Origin: Butyricicoccus_A sp963588905
Lineage (GTDB): Bacteria; Bacillota; Clostridia; Oscillospirales; Butyricicoccaceae
Direction of reading: 5' to 3'
Length of the DNA stretch: 64,000 nt
Assembly (NCBI GenBank): GCA_963588905.1
Contig: CAVAJF010000013.1
Span: forward strand, 62,001-126,000
Shown: in pieces, positions 15,822 through 24,206 of the stretch
How the letters are laid out: each line of letters begins with the position of its first letter
Numbering within the stretch: position 1 is the stretch's first letter
Program-made: the position numbers and the translations under genes
The notes under the pieces: model-generated
What the model saw: the letters and a program-made list of their open reading frames with translations, nothing else
The model's database searches: none
Told to the model about the DNA's origin: nothing

Positions 15822-16745
15822 ATGAAGCATCTCAAAAAGCACATACCATTTCTCATTGGTATGCGCACATTCAAAACCGCACTCGCCTGCGGTCTTGCCG
15901 TTTCTATGGGCTATGTCATCAACAGTCCGTACCCTCCGTTTCTCGCCATTGGCGCGTTAGGCTGTATGGAAGCGTCTATTACCGCTTCCCTCCGCTCTGC
16001 GCGAGATATGATTATCGGCAACTTAGTCGGCGCACTGCTCGCTATGATTTTCGTCATGAATTTTACCGGATATTTTGAAATCACCTGCTTTATCGGTGTG
16101 ATTATCATGATTTCCGTGTGCAATCTTCTGCACATGAAGCCGACGATCACCAATTTGGCGTGCGTCGTATTCTGCTGCTGTCTCAAGGATATTCCGGCGT
16201 CCGGCACGATTATTTACGGTCTCCTGCGCTTCCGTGAGACCGTTATCGGCACCATCATCGCTCTTGCCGTCAACATGCTGATTCGTCCGTACAACGGCGC
16301 TGAGCGCACGAGAAAGGGAATCTTGAGTGCGCAGCAAGCTATGCTGCCGCTGCTCAAAGAGCGTGTCCTGCTCGGCAGAATTCCCGATCTGCGCGATTTG
16401 CGCAAGCACATCAACCAGCTGGACAGTTCCATCAATATTTTGCTGGATGAACGCATGAACATTTCTCTCAAAAAATCACAGGTCGCTTATCTGCGTGGCT
16501 GTCAGCAGCTGCTGTGGAAAATGCGCGATGCTCTCATCAGTATTTGCAGCATCGACACCACGCCAAGCCCTTCTCAAGAAAATCTCGCCCGCATGAAGAA
16601 AATCGGGCTGTCAAATGACCCGCAGGAACACACGGAAAATATCCTGACCGGCGTCTGTCACGAAGAGGACACAACGGTATTTAATTATTACTTAAATGTC
16701 TTTCTCGACTCCAACGACTACCTCAACGAGCTGATTCACATGTAA
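15822..16745 (+). CDS. Aromatic acid exporter family protein
   Basis: A 307-residue membrane protein of the ArAE_1 type (PF06081, FUSC-like). The N-terminal ~160 residues contain five to six hydrophobic helices, starting with the family-typical GMRTFKTALACGLAV and SARDMIIGNLVGALLA; the C-terminal ~150 residues are soluble and helical. It may export aromatic acids or related compounds, or serve only a structural role; function in Firmicutes is not established. AAGGAGG lies 5-6 nt before the ATG at 15822, so this start is favoured over 15786. Monocistronic, with its own promoter. Confidence 0.85.
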   Translation: MKHLKKHIPFLIGMRTFKTALACGLAVSMGYVINSPYPPFLAIGALGCMEASITASLRSARDMIIGNLVGALLAMIFVMNFTGYFEITCFIGVIIMISVCNLLHMKPTITNLACVVFCCCLKDIPASGTIIYGLLRFRETVIGTIIALAVNMLIRPYNGAERTRKGILSAQQAMLPLLKERVLLGRIPDLRDLRKHINQLDSSINILLDERMNISLKKSQVAYLRGCQQLLWKMRDALISICSIDTTPSPSQENLARMKKIGLSNDPQEHTENILTGVCHEEDTTVFNYYLNVFLDSNDYLNELIHM

Positions 16746-16800
16746 AAAAAGCGGCAGACCGCCGTTCCCTTATGCAGAGAACACGCAGTCTGCCGTTTAT
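16745..16800. terminator. Bidirectional terminator between aromatic acid exporter gene and gpmI
   Basis: Arms CGGCAGAC (16752-16759) and GTCTGCCG (16788-16795); on the minus strand followed by seven T, on the plus strand by TTTATTG. Confidence 0.7.
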
Positions 16801-16818
16801 TGTTTATCTGAACAAGAT

Positions 16819-18342
16819 TTACTTCTCGATCAGAGACTCGCCGTCCATCTCTGCCGGCTTCTCCAGGCCGAGAACCTGCAGCATCGTCGGTGCAATATCT
16901 GCCAAACGACCCGGATTCAGCTTCTTGCAGTCCGGATAGCCGACAACGCAGAACGGAACCGGATTGCAGGAATGTGCGGTGAACGGAGAAACGCCGTCCT
17001 CTTCCAGCATCTGGTCTGCATTGCCATGGTCAGCAGTAATCATTGCCACGCCGCCCATTTCCAGAATCGCATCTACCGTCTTGCCAACACAGGTATCGAC
17101 TGCCTGTACGGCTTCAACAGCTGCGTCAAATACGCCGGTATGGCCGACCATGTCGCAGTTTGCGTAGTTCAGAATGATGACGTCGAACTTGCCGCTCTTA
17201 ATTTCCTCAACAACCTTGTCGCAAACCTTGTATGCGCTCATCTCCGGCTGCATATCATAGGTGGCAACCTTCGGAGAAGCAATCAGGTCACGGGACTCAT
17301 TCTTATACGGAGCTTCTACGCCGCCGTTAAAGAAGAACGTAACATGCGCATACTTCTCGGTCTCTGCGATGCGCAGCTGTGTCAGGCCGTTGTCTGCGAT
17401 ATACTCGCCAAAGGTATTAACCAGCTGCTGCGGCTTAAATGCGACATGCACATTCGGCATGGTTGCATCGTACTGGGTCATGCAAACAAAGTATACCGGG
17501 AAGAAACCATTCTTGCGCTCAAAGCCGGTGAAGTCCGAATCAACGAACGTACGGGTGATTTCACGCGCACGGTCCGGGCGGAAGTTTGCAAAAATAATGG
17601 AATCGTTTGCCTTGATCTGGCCATCCTTCGCAGTGACAACCGGAACAATAAATTCGTCGGTAACGTCTGCATCATAAGAAGCCTGTACAGCGGCTACCGG
17701 ATCATCAAAATACTCGCCCTCGCCGTATACCATAGCGGAATATGCCTTGACCAGGCGCTCAAAGCGGTTGTCACGATCCATCGCATAGTATCTGCCGTTG
17801 ATGGTAGCAATCTTGCCGATGCCGATTTCATCCAGCTTTGCCTGCAGCTTCTTGACAAAATCAATGCCGGAAGTCGGCGGAACGTCACGGCCATCCATGA
17901 AGCAGTGTACAAACACCTTGGTCAGGCCATTCTTCTTTGCCAGATCCAGCAGGCCGAAGATGTGCTCGATATGCGAGTGTACGCCGCCATCGCTGAGCAG
18001 GCCAAAGATGTGCAGAGCACTGTCATTCTTCTTGCAGTTTTCTACTGCGCCGAGGAATGCTTCGTTGTCAAAGAACGGGCCGTCCTGAATGCTCTTGGTG
18101 ATACGGGTCAGTTCCTGATATACAACGCGGCCTGCGCCGATATTGGTATGGCCAACCTCACTGTTGCCCATCTGTCCGTCCGGCAGACCAACATCCATAC
18201 CGGATGCACCCAGCTGGGTGGTCGGATATTCGTTAAACAGACGGGTCAAGTTCGGATGCTTTGCAGCATGGATCGCATTGCCCATGTCGCTGTCGCGCAG
18301 ACCAAAGCCGTCCATGATAATCAGAATTAACGGTTTTTTCAT
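16819..18342 (-). CDS. gpmI: 2,3-bisphosphoglycerate-independent phosphoglycerate mutase
   Basis: A 507-residue cytoplasmic enzyme that interconverts 3- and 2-phosphoglycerate. It shows the alkaline-phosphatase-superfamily metal site: LIIMDGFGLRDS at the N-terminus, the catalytic Ser in MGNSEVGHTNIGAGR, and NYANCDMVGHTG and ITADHGNADQM near the C-terminus as Mn ligands. Length is normal. GAGG lies 6 nt before the ATG at 18342. It is the last gene of the pgk-tpiA-gpmI unit, separated from tpiA by 181 nt that include a terminator-like hairpin, so partial attenuation is possible. Confidence 0.97.
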   Translation of the reverse strand: MKKPLILIIMDGFGLRDSDMGNAIHAAKHPNLTRLFNEYPTTQLGASGMDVGLPDGQMGNSEVGHTNIGAGRVVYQELTRITKSIQDGPFFDNEAFLGAVENCKKNDSALHIFGLLSDGGVHSHIEHIFGLLDLAKKNGLTKVFVHCFMDGRDVPPTSGIDFVKKLQAKLDEIGIGKIATINGRYYAMDRDNRFERLVKAYSAMVYGEGEYFDDPVAAVQASYDADVTDEFIVPVVTAKDGQIKANDSIIFANFRPDRAREITRTFVDSDFTGFERKNGFFPVYFVCMTQYDATMPNVHVAFKPQQLVNTFGEYIADNGLTQLRIAETEKYAHVTFFFNGGVEAPYKNESRDLIASPKVATYDMQPEMSAYKVCDKVVEEIKSGKFDVIILNYANCDMVGHTGVFDAAVEAVQAVDTCVGKTVDAILEMGGVAMITADHGNADQMLEEDGVSPFTAHSCNPVPFCVVGYPDCKKLNPGRLADIAPTMLQVLGLEKPAEMDGESLIEK

Positions 18343-18456
18343 GTTGAACCTCATTTCCAAAAAATCCTTATTTTTTCACGCTGCCTCGGAAAGGGACGGT
18401 GCCGAGCCGGTTACCCAACAGGACACCAAAAGTGCAGCAGCATGTGCCAATGGGTC

Positions 18457-18505
18457 AAAAAACAGCAGATCGGCGGACCACCAATTCGCAAAGCAGCCCG
18501 CCGAT
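18457..18505 (-). terminator. Possible attenuator between tpiA and gpmI
   Basis: Arms ATCGGCGG and CCGCCGAT enclose a 21-nt loop; six T follow 6 nt after the stem on the minus strand. Placed inside the operon, it could lower gpmI transcript levels. Confidence 0.5.
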
Positions 18506-18523
18506 TCTCATCGTTCTTTATCC

Positions 18524-19312
18524 TTATTCTGCTGCCGGAGCCGGATCCTGTGCAGCTTCGATGATTGCAAAGAAGTCCGGAGCCTTCAGAGAAGCGCCGC
18601 CGATGAGGCCGCCGTCTACGTCCGGCTTGCTCAGCAGCTCAGCTGCGTTCTTTGCGTTCATAGAACCACCGTACTGGATGGTGATAGCACGTGCAGCGCG
18701 TGCGCCGTACAGCTCGCGCAGGCAGTCACGGATTGCAGAGCAAACCTCGTTTGCCTGGTCAGCAGTAGCAGTCTTGCCGGTGCCGATAGCCCAGATCGGC
18801 TCGTAAGCGATGACAACCTTCTTGATGTCGTCAACGGATACGCCCTGAACAGCGATCTTAACCTGCTTGCGGATTACTTCGTACCATACGTCCTGCTCGC
18901 GCTCGGTCAGAGACTCGCCAACGCAAACGATCGGGCGGAAGCCTGCTTCCAGAGCAACCTTTACCTTCTTGTTTACGTTCTCGTCGGTCTCATTGAAGTA
19001 CTGACGACGCTCGGAATGGCCGATGATTACGTACTTTACGCCGCACTCCTTGAGCATATCAGCGGAAACTTCACCGGTGTAAGCGCCCTTCGGCTCAAAG
19101 TGCATGTTCTCTGCACCGATAGCAATCTTGGAGCCCTTAGCAGCCTTTACAGCAGTCGGGATGTCTACGTACGGTACGCACAGTACCATCTCACACCACT
19201 TGACCTTGCTTACCATCGGCTTCAGCTCTTCGATCAGAGCCTTTGCCTGGCTCGGGGTCATGTTCATCTTCCAGTTACCAGCGATAATAGTCTTGCGATA
19301 TCTGCGATTCAT
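18524..19312 (-). CDS. tpiA: Triosephosphate isomerase
   Basis: A 262-residue TIM barrel that interconverts dihydroxyacetone phosphate and glyceraldehyde 3-phosphate. Hallmarks: AGNWKMN (catalytic Lys), IIGHSERR (His), AYEPIWAIGTGKTA (catalytic Glu and the mobile loop) and YGGSM for phosphate binding. It carries a short Ala/Pro-rich C-terminal extension (AAQDPAPAAE). Located 85 nt downstream of pgk and upstream of gpmI on the same strand, in a glycolytic operon that lacks gapA and eno in this window. Confidence 0.98.
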   Translation of the reverse strand: MNRRYRKTIIAGNWKMNMTPSQAKALIEELKPMVSKVKWCEMVLCVPYVDIPTAVKAAKGSKIAIGAENMHFEPKGAYTGEVSADMLKECGVKYVIIGHSERRQYFNETDENVNKKVKVALEAGFRPIVCVGESLTEREQDVWYEVIRKQVKIAVQGVSVDDIKKVVIAYEPIWAIGTGKTATADQANEVCSAIRDCLRELYGARAARAITIQYGGSMNAKNAAELLSKPDVDGGLIGGASLKAPDFFAIIEAAQDPAPAAE

Positions 19313-19358
19313 ATTGGTTTTCCCCTTCCTGAAAAATCCTAATTAAATATATTTCAGC

Positions 19359-19381
19359 GTTCCCCTGCCGCGCAGGGGAAC
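19359..19381 (-). promoter_or_regulatory. Stable hairpin between pgk and tpiA
   Basis: Perfect 10-bp arms GTTCCCCTGC and GCAGGGGAAC with a 3-nt loop and no T-run. More like an mRNA processing or stabilising element than a terminator. Confidence 0.6.
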
Positions 19382-19397
19382 GGACTGAACGAAATGA

Positions 19398-20603
19398 TTA
19401 CTTGTCCTGGAGGCAAGCGATGCCCGGCAGAACCTTACCTTCCATAAACTCCAGAGAAGCGCCGCCGCCAGTGGAGATATGGGTCATCTTGTCTGCGTAG
19501 CCCAGCTGCTGTACTGCTGCTGCGGAGTCGCCGCCGCCGATGATGGTGATCGCATCGGTCTTGCTCAGTGCTTCAGCGACAGCCTTGGTGCCTACTGCAA
19601 ACTTCTCAAATTCAAATACGCCCATCGGGCCATTCCAGATAACGGTACCTGCGTCCTTTACTGCGTCGCAGTACAGCTCAACGGTCTTCGGACCAATGTC
19701 CAGACCCTGCCAGCCGTCCGGAATGTTGCCAGCTTCTACAACCTGGGAGTTTGCGTCAGCTGCAAATGCATCAGCGATGACAGTGTCAACCGGCAGCAGG
19801 AGCTTGACGCCCTTTGCCTTTGCCTTCTCGATCATCTCGAGTGCATAGCCCTTCCAGTCTTCCTCCAGCAGAGAGTCGCCGATCTTGCCGCCCTGTGCTG
19901 CGGAGAAGGTGTATGCCATGCCGCCGCCGATGATGATGGTGTCAGCGATTTCCAGCAGGTTGTTGATAACGCCAATCTTGGAAGATACCTTCGAGCCGCC
20001 CAGAATAGCAACCAGCGGACGCTTCGGAGCTGCCAGTGCGCCGCCAATAACCTCCAGCTCCTTCTGAATCAGGAAACCGGAAACTGCCGGCAGATAAGCA
20101 GCAACGCCTGCGGTAGAAGCATGTGCGCGGTGTACGGTACCGAATGCATCGGATACATAGATGCCATCAGCGCCAGCCAGATCAGCCAGTGCCTTTGCAA
20201 ATGCCGGATCGTTCTTGGTCTCGCCATTGTCATAGCGCAGGTTCTCCAGCAGCAGGATCTGACCCGGCTTCAGAGCAGCAGCCTTTGCCTTTGCGTCCTC
20301 GCCTACAATGTCCTTTGCCAGAATAACATCCTTGCCCAGCAGCTCGCTCAGGCGCTTTGCAACCGGTGCCATAGACAGCTCCGGCTTCCACTCGCCCTTC
20401 GGCTTGCCCATATGGGAACATGCAATAACAGCTGCATCATGCTCCAGCAGATACTGGATGGTCGGCAGAGCTGCACGAATGCGCTTGTCATCGGTGATGA
20501 CACCGCTTCCGTCCTTTGCCATCGGGACGTTAAAATCGCAACGCAGCAGAACCTTCTTGCCTGTTACGTCGATGTCCGTGACATTCTTCTTATTGTAGTC
20601 CAT
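19398..20603 (-). CDS. pgk: Phosphoglycerate kinase
   Basis: A 401-residue two-domain enzyme transferring phosphate from 1,3-bisphosphoglycerate to ADP. It shows VLLRCDFNVPMA at the N-terminus, the 3-phosphoglycerate-binding GTVHRAHAST, the GGSKVSSKIGV hinge segment, WNGPMGVFE, and GGGDSAAAV with THISTGGGASLEF at the C-terminus. Length is normal. AAGGAG is 8 nt before the ATG at 20603; a GTG three codons earlier is not used. First gene of the glycolytic operon, behind a good sigma-A promoter and a likely operator. Confidence 0.98.
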   Translation of the reverse strand: MDYNKKNVTDIDVTGKKVLLRCDFNVPMAKDGSGVITDDKRIRAALPTIQYLLEHDAAVIACSHMGKPKGEWKPELSMAPVAKRLSELLGKDVILAKDIVGEDAKAKAAALKPGQILLLENLRYDNGETKNDPAFAKALADLAGADGIYVSDAFGTVHRAHASTAGVAAYLPAVSGFLIQKELEVIGGALAAPKRPLVAILGGSKVSSKIGVINNLLEIADTIIIGGGMAYTFSAAQGGKIGDSLLEEDWKGYALEMIEKAKAKGVKLLLPVDTVIADAFAADANSQVVEAGNIPDGWQGLDIGPKTVELYCDAVKDAGTVIWNGPMGVFEFEKFAVGTKAVAEALSKTDAITIIGGGDSAAAVQQLGYADKMTHISTGGGASLEFMEGKVLPGIACLQDK

Positions 20604-20682
20604 GAATAACACTCCTTATTTTAACTGGAACAACGTTCGATAGAGAGGGAAATCGCAGGTATTATTGCGTTTCCACTGAAAA

Positions 20683-20711
20683 ATTATACCGTCTTACGGC
20701 GTACTTTTCAA
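20683..20711 (-). promoter_or_regulatory. Sigma-A promoter of pgk-tpiA-gpmI
   Basis: TTGAAA (20706-20711), a 17-bp spacer and TATAAT (20683-20688) on the minus strand. Confidence 0.8.
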
Positions 20712-20734
20712 GATAATTTTCTCAAAAAGTACGC
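20699..20734. promoter_or_regulatory. Inverted repeat over the pgk -35 box
   Basis: GCGTACTTTT (20699-20708) and AAAAGTACGC (20725-20734), a perfect 10-bp inverted repeat separated by 16 nt that overlaps the -35 hexamer. Position fits a repressor or redox-type regulator of the glycolytic operon. Confidence 0.6.
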
Positions 20735-20766
20735 GATTTTACGAATTTTTCAGCAAAACCTTTCCT

Positions 20767-21654
20767 TTATGCCCGCGGTGCGCCTCGAAAAATGACGCCC
20801 AGTGCCTTCGGGCCCGTATTTGAGGTGACCATAATGCCCAGCGGACTGCGCTCAATATCGCGGAATCCCTTTTCTCTGAGCTTATTCTCCAGTGCCTGAA
20901 TCTGTTCTTCCGGCACATCGCCGTACATCACGCGCACGGTCTGATGCTCCCGATCCACGGCATCCTGTGCCGCCAAATCTGCAAGCTTATTGGCAACCGC
21001 CTTGTCGCCGCGCACCTTACACATGACATCGACAGAGCCGTCAAATACGACGGCAATCGGCCGCAGACCCAGCGCATCGCCGACAAAAGCTGCGCCGCCG
21101 GAAATGCGTCCGCTCTTGCGCAAAATGCGCAGATTATAGATGCCGACATATGCCTTCATGCCCTTGACGAGGCTGTTCATCTCTGCGGAAATCTCCGCAA
21201 AGGATTTGCCCTCTTCGCGCATCTGTGCGCCGGTCACGGCAACTCTGCCGTATGTATACGAATAGCAGCGCGAATCAATCAGCTCAATAACCATGTCCTC
21301 GCCGTACTCGTCCTGAAACATCTCCCGCGTGATACACGCCGCCTGATAGGTACCGGAGCCGGAGCCGTTAATCAGTACGCCGATGCAGTGCGTGCAGCCC
21401 TCTTCATGCGCCTGCTTATAGAGATTCAAAAACCACTCCATGCTAACCTGCGAGGTCTGTGGGAAGCTCTCGCTCTCCTCCAGCATCTTCCAATACTCCT
21501 GCGGGCTGATTTCATAATATTCCAAAAATGTCTTGTCATCTACGGTGACATGCAGCGGCGCCACTTTGACATCCCAACGCTCTGCCTCTTCGTGGGTGAT
21601 GTCCGAGGCCGAATCGGTAAAAATACAAATCTTTTCTGTTCTCTTATCTGTCAT
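20767..21654 (-). CDS. DegV family fatty-acid-binding protein
   Basis: A 295-residue DegV/FakB-type protein. Members bind a fatty acid and present it to the kinase FakA for phosphorylation, feeding membrane lipid synthesis. Visible marks: IFTDSASDITHEEAE at the N-terminus (TDS motif), ETSQVS-like TSQVS near residue 80, the central GSGSGTYQAA, and ASVLG-like patterns. GGAGG lies 10 nt before the ATG at 21654. Its start is 5 nt after the trmL stop codon, so trmL and degV form an operon. No fakA is present in the window. Confidence 0.93.
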   Translation of the reverse strand: MTDKRTEKICIFTDSASDITHEEAERWDVKVAPLHVTVDDKTFLEYYEISPQEYWKMLEESESFPQTSQVSMEWFLNLYKQAHEEGCTHCIGVLINGSGSGTYQAACITREMFQDEYGEDMVIELIDSRCYSYTYGRVAVTGAQMREEGKSFAEISAEMNSLVKGMKAYVGIYNLRILRKSGRISGGAAFVGDALGLRPIAVVFDGSVDVMCKVRGDKAVANKLADLAAQDAVDREHQTVRVMYGDVPEEQIQALENKLREKGFRDIERSPLGIMVTSNTGPKALGVIFRGAPRA

Positions 21655-21659
21655 CTCTT

Positions 21660-22145
21660 TTATACCTCCGGGAACGGACCTGCACTGCACAGATCCGCGA
21701 AGTCATTCTGCCGCAGTGCTTCATATACGACAACGGCAACGCTGTTGGACAGGTTCAGGCAGCGCGCACCCTCTCGCATCGGGATGCGAATGCAGCGCTC
21801 GGGATGCTGCGCGAGCAAATGCTCCGGCAAGCCCTTGGTCTCCTTGCCAAACAGCAGATAGGCATTCGGCGGATAGGATACATCGGTGTGACGCTGCTGT
21901 CCTTTGCTGGTGGCGTAAAAATACGTGCCATTCGGGTTCTTTTCCCAAAATTCATCGAGAGAATCATAATACCGCACATCGAGCAAATGCCAGTAATCCA
22001 ATCCCGCCCGTTTGAGTTTTTTATCATCAATCGAAAAGCCCAGCGGTCCGACCAGATGCAGCGTGCAGCCAGTCACCGCGCAGGTACGCGCAATGTTTCC
22101 AGTATTCTGTGGAATTTCCGGTTCCACCAAAACGATGCCAAGCAT
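21660..22145 (-). CDS. trmL: tRNA (cytidine(34)-2'-O)-methyltransferase
   Basis: A 161-residue SPOUT methyltransferase that methylates the wobble 2'-O of tRNA-Leu isoacceptors with SAM. Signatures: VLVEPEIPQNTGNIAR at the N-terminus, LLFGKETKGLPEHLL, and RIPMREGARCLNLSNSVAVV, which form the trefoil-knot SAM site. AAGGAG stands 7 nt before the ATG at 22145; the longer open frame upstream has no ribosome binding site and is not used. Followed closely by the degV-type gene. Confidence 0.95.
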   Translation of the reverse strand: MLGIVLVEPEIPQNTGNIARTCAVTGCTLHLVGPLGFSIDDKKLKRAGLDYWHLLDVRYYDSLDEFWEKNPNGTYFYATSKGQQRHTDVSYPPNAYLLFGKETKGLPEHLLAQHPERCIRIPMREGARCLNLSNSVAVVVYEALRQNDFADLCSAGPFPEV

Positions 22146-22289
22146 AAATTGTCTCCTTTTTCCTCTGTCGACAGCACAAAGGCTGTCATGTATACCTATC
22201 ATATGATATTTTGCTCGGTATTTCAAGAAAGTTTTGCGCAAATGGTAAAATTTCAAGCAATTTATCAACATACCCGCGATTTCCTGTAC

Positions 22290-22330
22290 AAAAAAAGAGA
22301 TTCTCCGCCGCATTGGACGCAGAATCTCTC
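22290..22330 (-). terminator. Terminator at the end of the rimP-to-ribF operon
   Basis: Arms AGAGATTCT (22296-22304) and AGAATCTCT (22321-22329) with seven T following on the minus strand, shortly after the ribF stop codon. Confidence 0.9.
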
Positions 22331-22334
22331 TGTC

Positions 22335-23246
22335 TCACTGCTCTTCCCGAGCAAAATATTCTCTTGTATCCGCAATGTCCTGTGCGATTGCCTTCTTGAG
22401 CTGTTCTGTGTCTGAAAACTGCTGTTCCGGACGCAGAAAATGCAGCAGCTCCACTTCAATCCGCTTTCCATACAAATCGCCGTCAAAATCCAAGATATGC
22501 GGTTCGACACACGCCTTATCACCCAATCCAAACGTCGGATGCACACCGATATTGGTCACGGCCATATGTGCCTGTCCGTCTGCGATGACGCGGGAGACAT
22601 ACACACCGAACGGCGGTGCCTGCATTTCCGGCGGCAGTTCCAAATTGACTGTGCGATACCCGATGGTTCTTCCCACCTGTCTGCCGTGCTGTACCACGCC
22701 GGTCAGGGCATACGGATGTCCCAAGAACTTGGCAGCCTGCTCCATATTTCCCATCGCTATCTGCTGTCGGATATAGGTCGAGCTGACCACAATGCCGTCA
22801 ATCGAGACATTCTTGACAATGTCGCAGCCGATGCCCAAGCGTTCACACTCCGCCTTGAGCCGTTCCGGGTTGCCTTGTCCGCGGTAGCCAAAGTGGTTGT
22901 TTTCTCCCGTAATGATCCAGCAGGCGTGAAACTGTCCTACCAGTACATCATCCACAAATTTTTGCCATTCCAAATTGCGCAGCTCGCCATTGAAATGGGC
23001 AAAAATCACTTCGTCTACGCCGCCTCGCTCGCGGATTTCTTCGCCGCGTCGGCTCTCTGACACGATGAGCGGCACGCGCTGTCCGGTAATCACCGTGTCC
23101 GGGTGGGTGTCAAACGTAAACACGGACGAAATCGCCCCGTTCTCCTTTGCACGCTTGACCGCCAGATCCATGAGTGCCTGATGCCCGCGATGTACGCCGT
23201 CAAAATATCCCAGCGCAATGGCGCGTTTTGCGTCTTTCTCTATCAT
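22335..23246 (-). CDS. ribF: Bifunctional riboflavin kinase/FMN adenylyltransferase
   Basis: A 303-residue enzyme that makes FMN and FAD from riboflavin. The N-terminal adenylyltransferase domain shows ALGYFDGVHRGHQALM and VSSTYIRQQIAMG; the C-terminal kinase domain shows GRTIGYRTVNLELP (ATP site) and PPFGVYVSRV. Length is normal. It is the last gene of the translation operon, 33 nt after truB, an arrangement common in Firmicutes. FAD supply is relevant to the flavoproteins coded elsewhere in this window. Confidence 0.97.
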   Translation of the reverse strand: MIEKDAKRAIALGYFDGVHRGHQALMDLAVKRAKENGAISSVFTFDTHPDTVITGQRVPLIVSESRRGEEIRERGGVDEVIFAHFNGELRNLEWQKFVDDVLVGQFHACWIITGENNHFGYRGQGNPERLKAECERLGIGCDIVKNVSIDGIVVSSTYIRQQIAMGNMEQAAKFLGHPYALTGVVQHGRQVGRTIGYRTVNLELPPEMQAPPFGVYVSRVIADGQAHMAVTNIGVHPTFGLGDKACVEPHILDFDGDLYGKRIEVELLHFLRPEQQFSDTEQLKKAIAQDIADTREYFAREEQ

Positions 23247-23279
23247 GATGGTTGGTCCTCTTCTCTCCGGCTTCTGTGT

Positions 23280-24206
23280 TTACCGGAATCTTTTCTCATA
23301 AAACAGCGCGAGTCCGCCTCTGTCCAGCTCGTCCACACGGCCGAGCATCCAGAATTCGCCCTGATAATACACACGGCACAGGGCGCCTTTCTGCTGCGGG
23401 AAATCCGTCACATGCTCCGGCGTGATAAAGGCACCATGCAGTGTCCGCTGATAGCCGTACTCGTCTATGCTGACTGCCGGATACCTCTGAAACAGGCTGT
23501 CTGTCGGCAGAAGCAGAGACGCAATGGTATCCTGCTGCGCCGCCTGCTCAATTTGCTCCAAGGTATAGCTCTGCTCCAGCGTATAGCTGCCGCTCTTGGT
23601 GCGCTGCAAGCCGGTCATGACGGCATACGTTCCCAACTGAACGCCCAAATCATACACGAGTGTGCGCACATAGGTGCCTTTGGAGCACAGAAACCGGATG
23701 CATCCCTGCTGTGTCTGCTCGTCAAACGTCAGCAGCTCTGCTTCGTGTACGGTAATCGGACGCGCCTTTCTCTCGACCTCTACGCCCTTTCGCGCAAGGT
23801 CATACAACCGCTGTCCGTTTACCTTCACGGCGGAATACATCGGCGGAACCTGTTCCTGTTCTCCCAGCAACTTGTCCACCGCTTTCTGCATCTGCTGCGT
23901 GGTCACGCGGACATCTGACCGTGCCGTCTCGGTTCCCGTGCTGTCCTGTGTATCGGATGCCCAGCCCAACGCAAACGCTGCGATATATTCCTTGGACTGT
24001 GCCGCCGCCATATCTGCCGCTTTCGTCGCGCCGCCGACAAACACCGGCAACACGCCGGTCGCCATCGGGTCCAGCGTGCCGCCATGCCCGATGCGCCGTT
24101 CGTGCAAGATGCCGCGCAGCTTTGCCACGACATCAAACGAGGTAAAATCCTGCGGCTTATGGACGATTAAAACGCCGTTATAGCGTGATTCATGCTTCTT
24201 TGCCAC
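23280..24206 (-). CDS. truB: tRNA pseudouridine(55) synthase
   Basis: A 308-residue enzyme forming pseudouridine 55 in the T-loop of tRNAs. It has GVLIVHKPQDFTSFDVV, the catalytic Asp in GHGGTLDPMATGVLPV, the later YSAVKVNGQRLYDLAR, and a C-terminal PUA-like region. The start is a GTG at 24206, which overlaps the nrnA end by 17 bp and has AAGGTG close upstream; the frame remains open further 5' but only into nrnA. Part of the rimP-to-ribF operon. Confidence 0.95.
   Translation of the reverse strand: MAKKHESRYNGVLIVHKPQDFTSFDVVAKLRGILHERRIGHGGTLDPMATGVLPVFVGGATKAADMAAAQSKEYIAAFALGWASDTQDSTGTETARSDVRVTTQQMQKAVDKLLGEQEQVPPMYSAVKVNGQRLYDLARKGVEVERKARPITVHEAELLTFDEQTQQGCIRFLCSKGTYVRTLVYDLGVQLGTYAVMTGLQRTKSGSYTLEQSYTLEQIEQAAQQDTIASLLLPTDSLFQRYPAVSIDEYGYQRTLHGAFITPEHVTDFPQQKGALCRVYYQGEFWMLGRVDELDRGGLALFYEKRFR

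Noticed and set aside
16972..18330. 452-codon open frame antisense to gpmI, and similar antisense frames over pgk, rplB and nusA
   Set aside because: Shadows of highly expressed genes with restricted codon use; no family resemblance.
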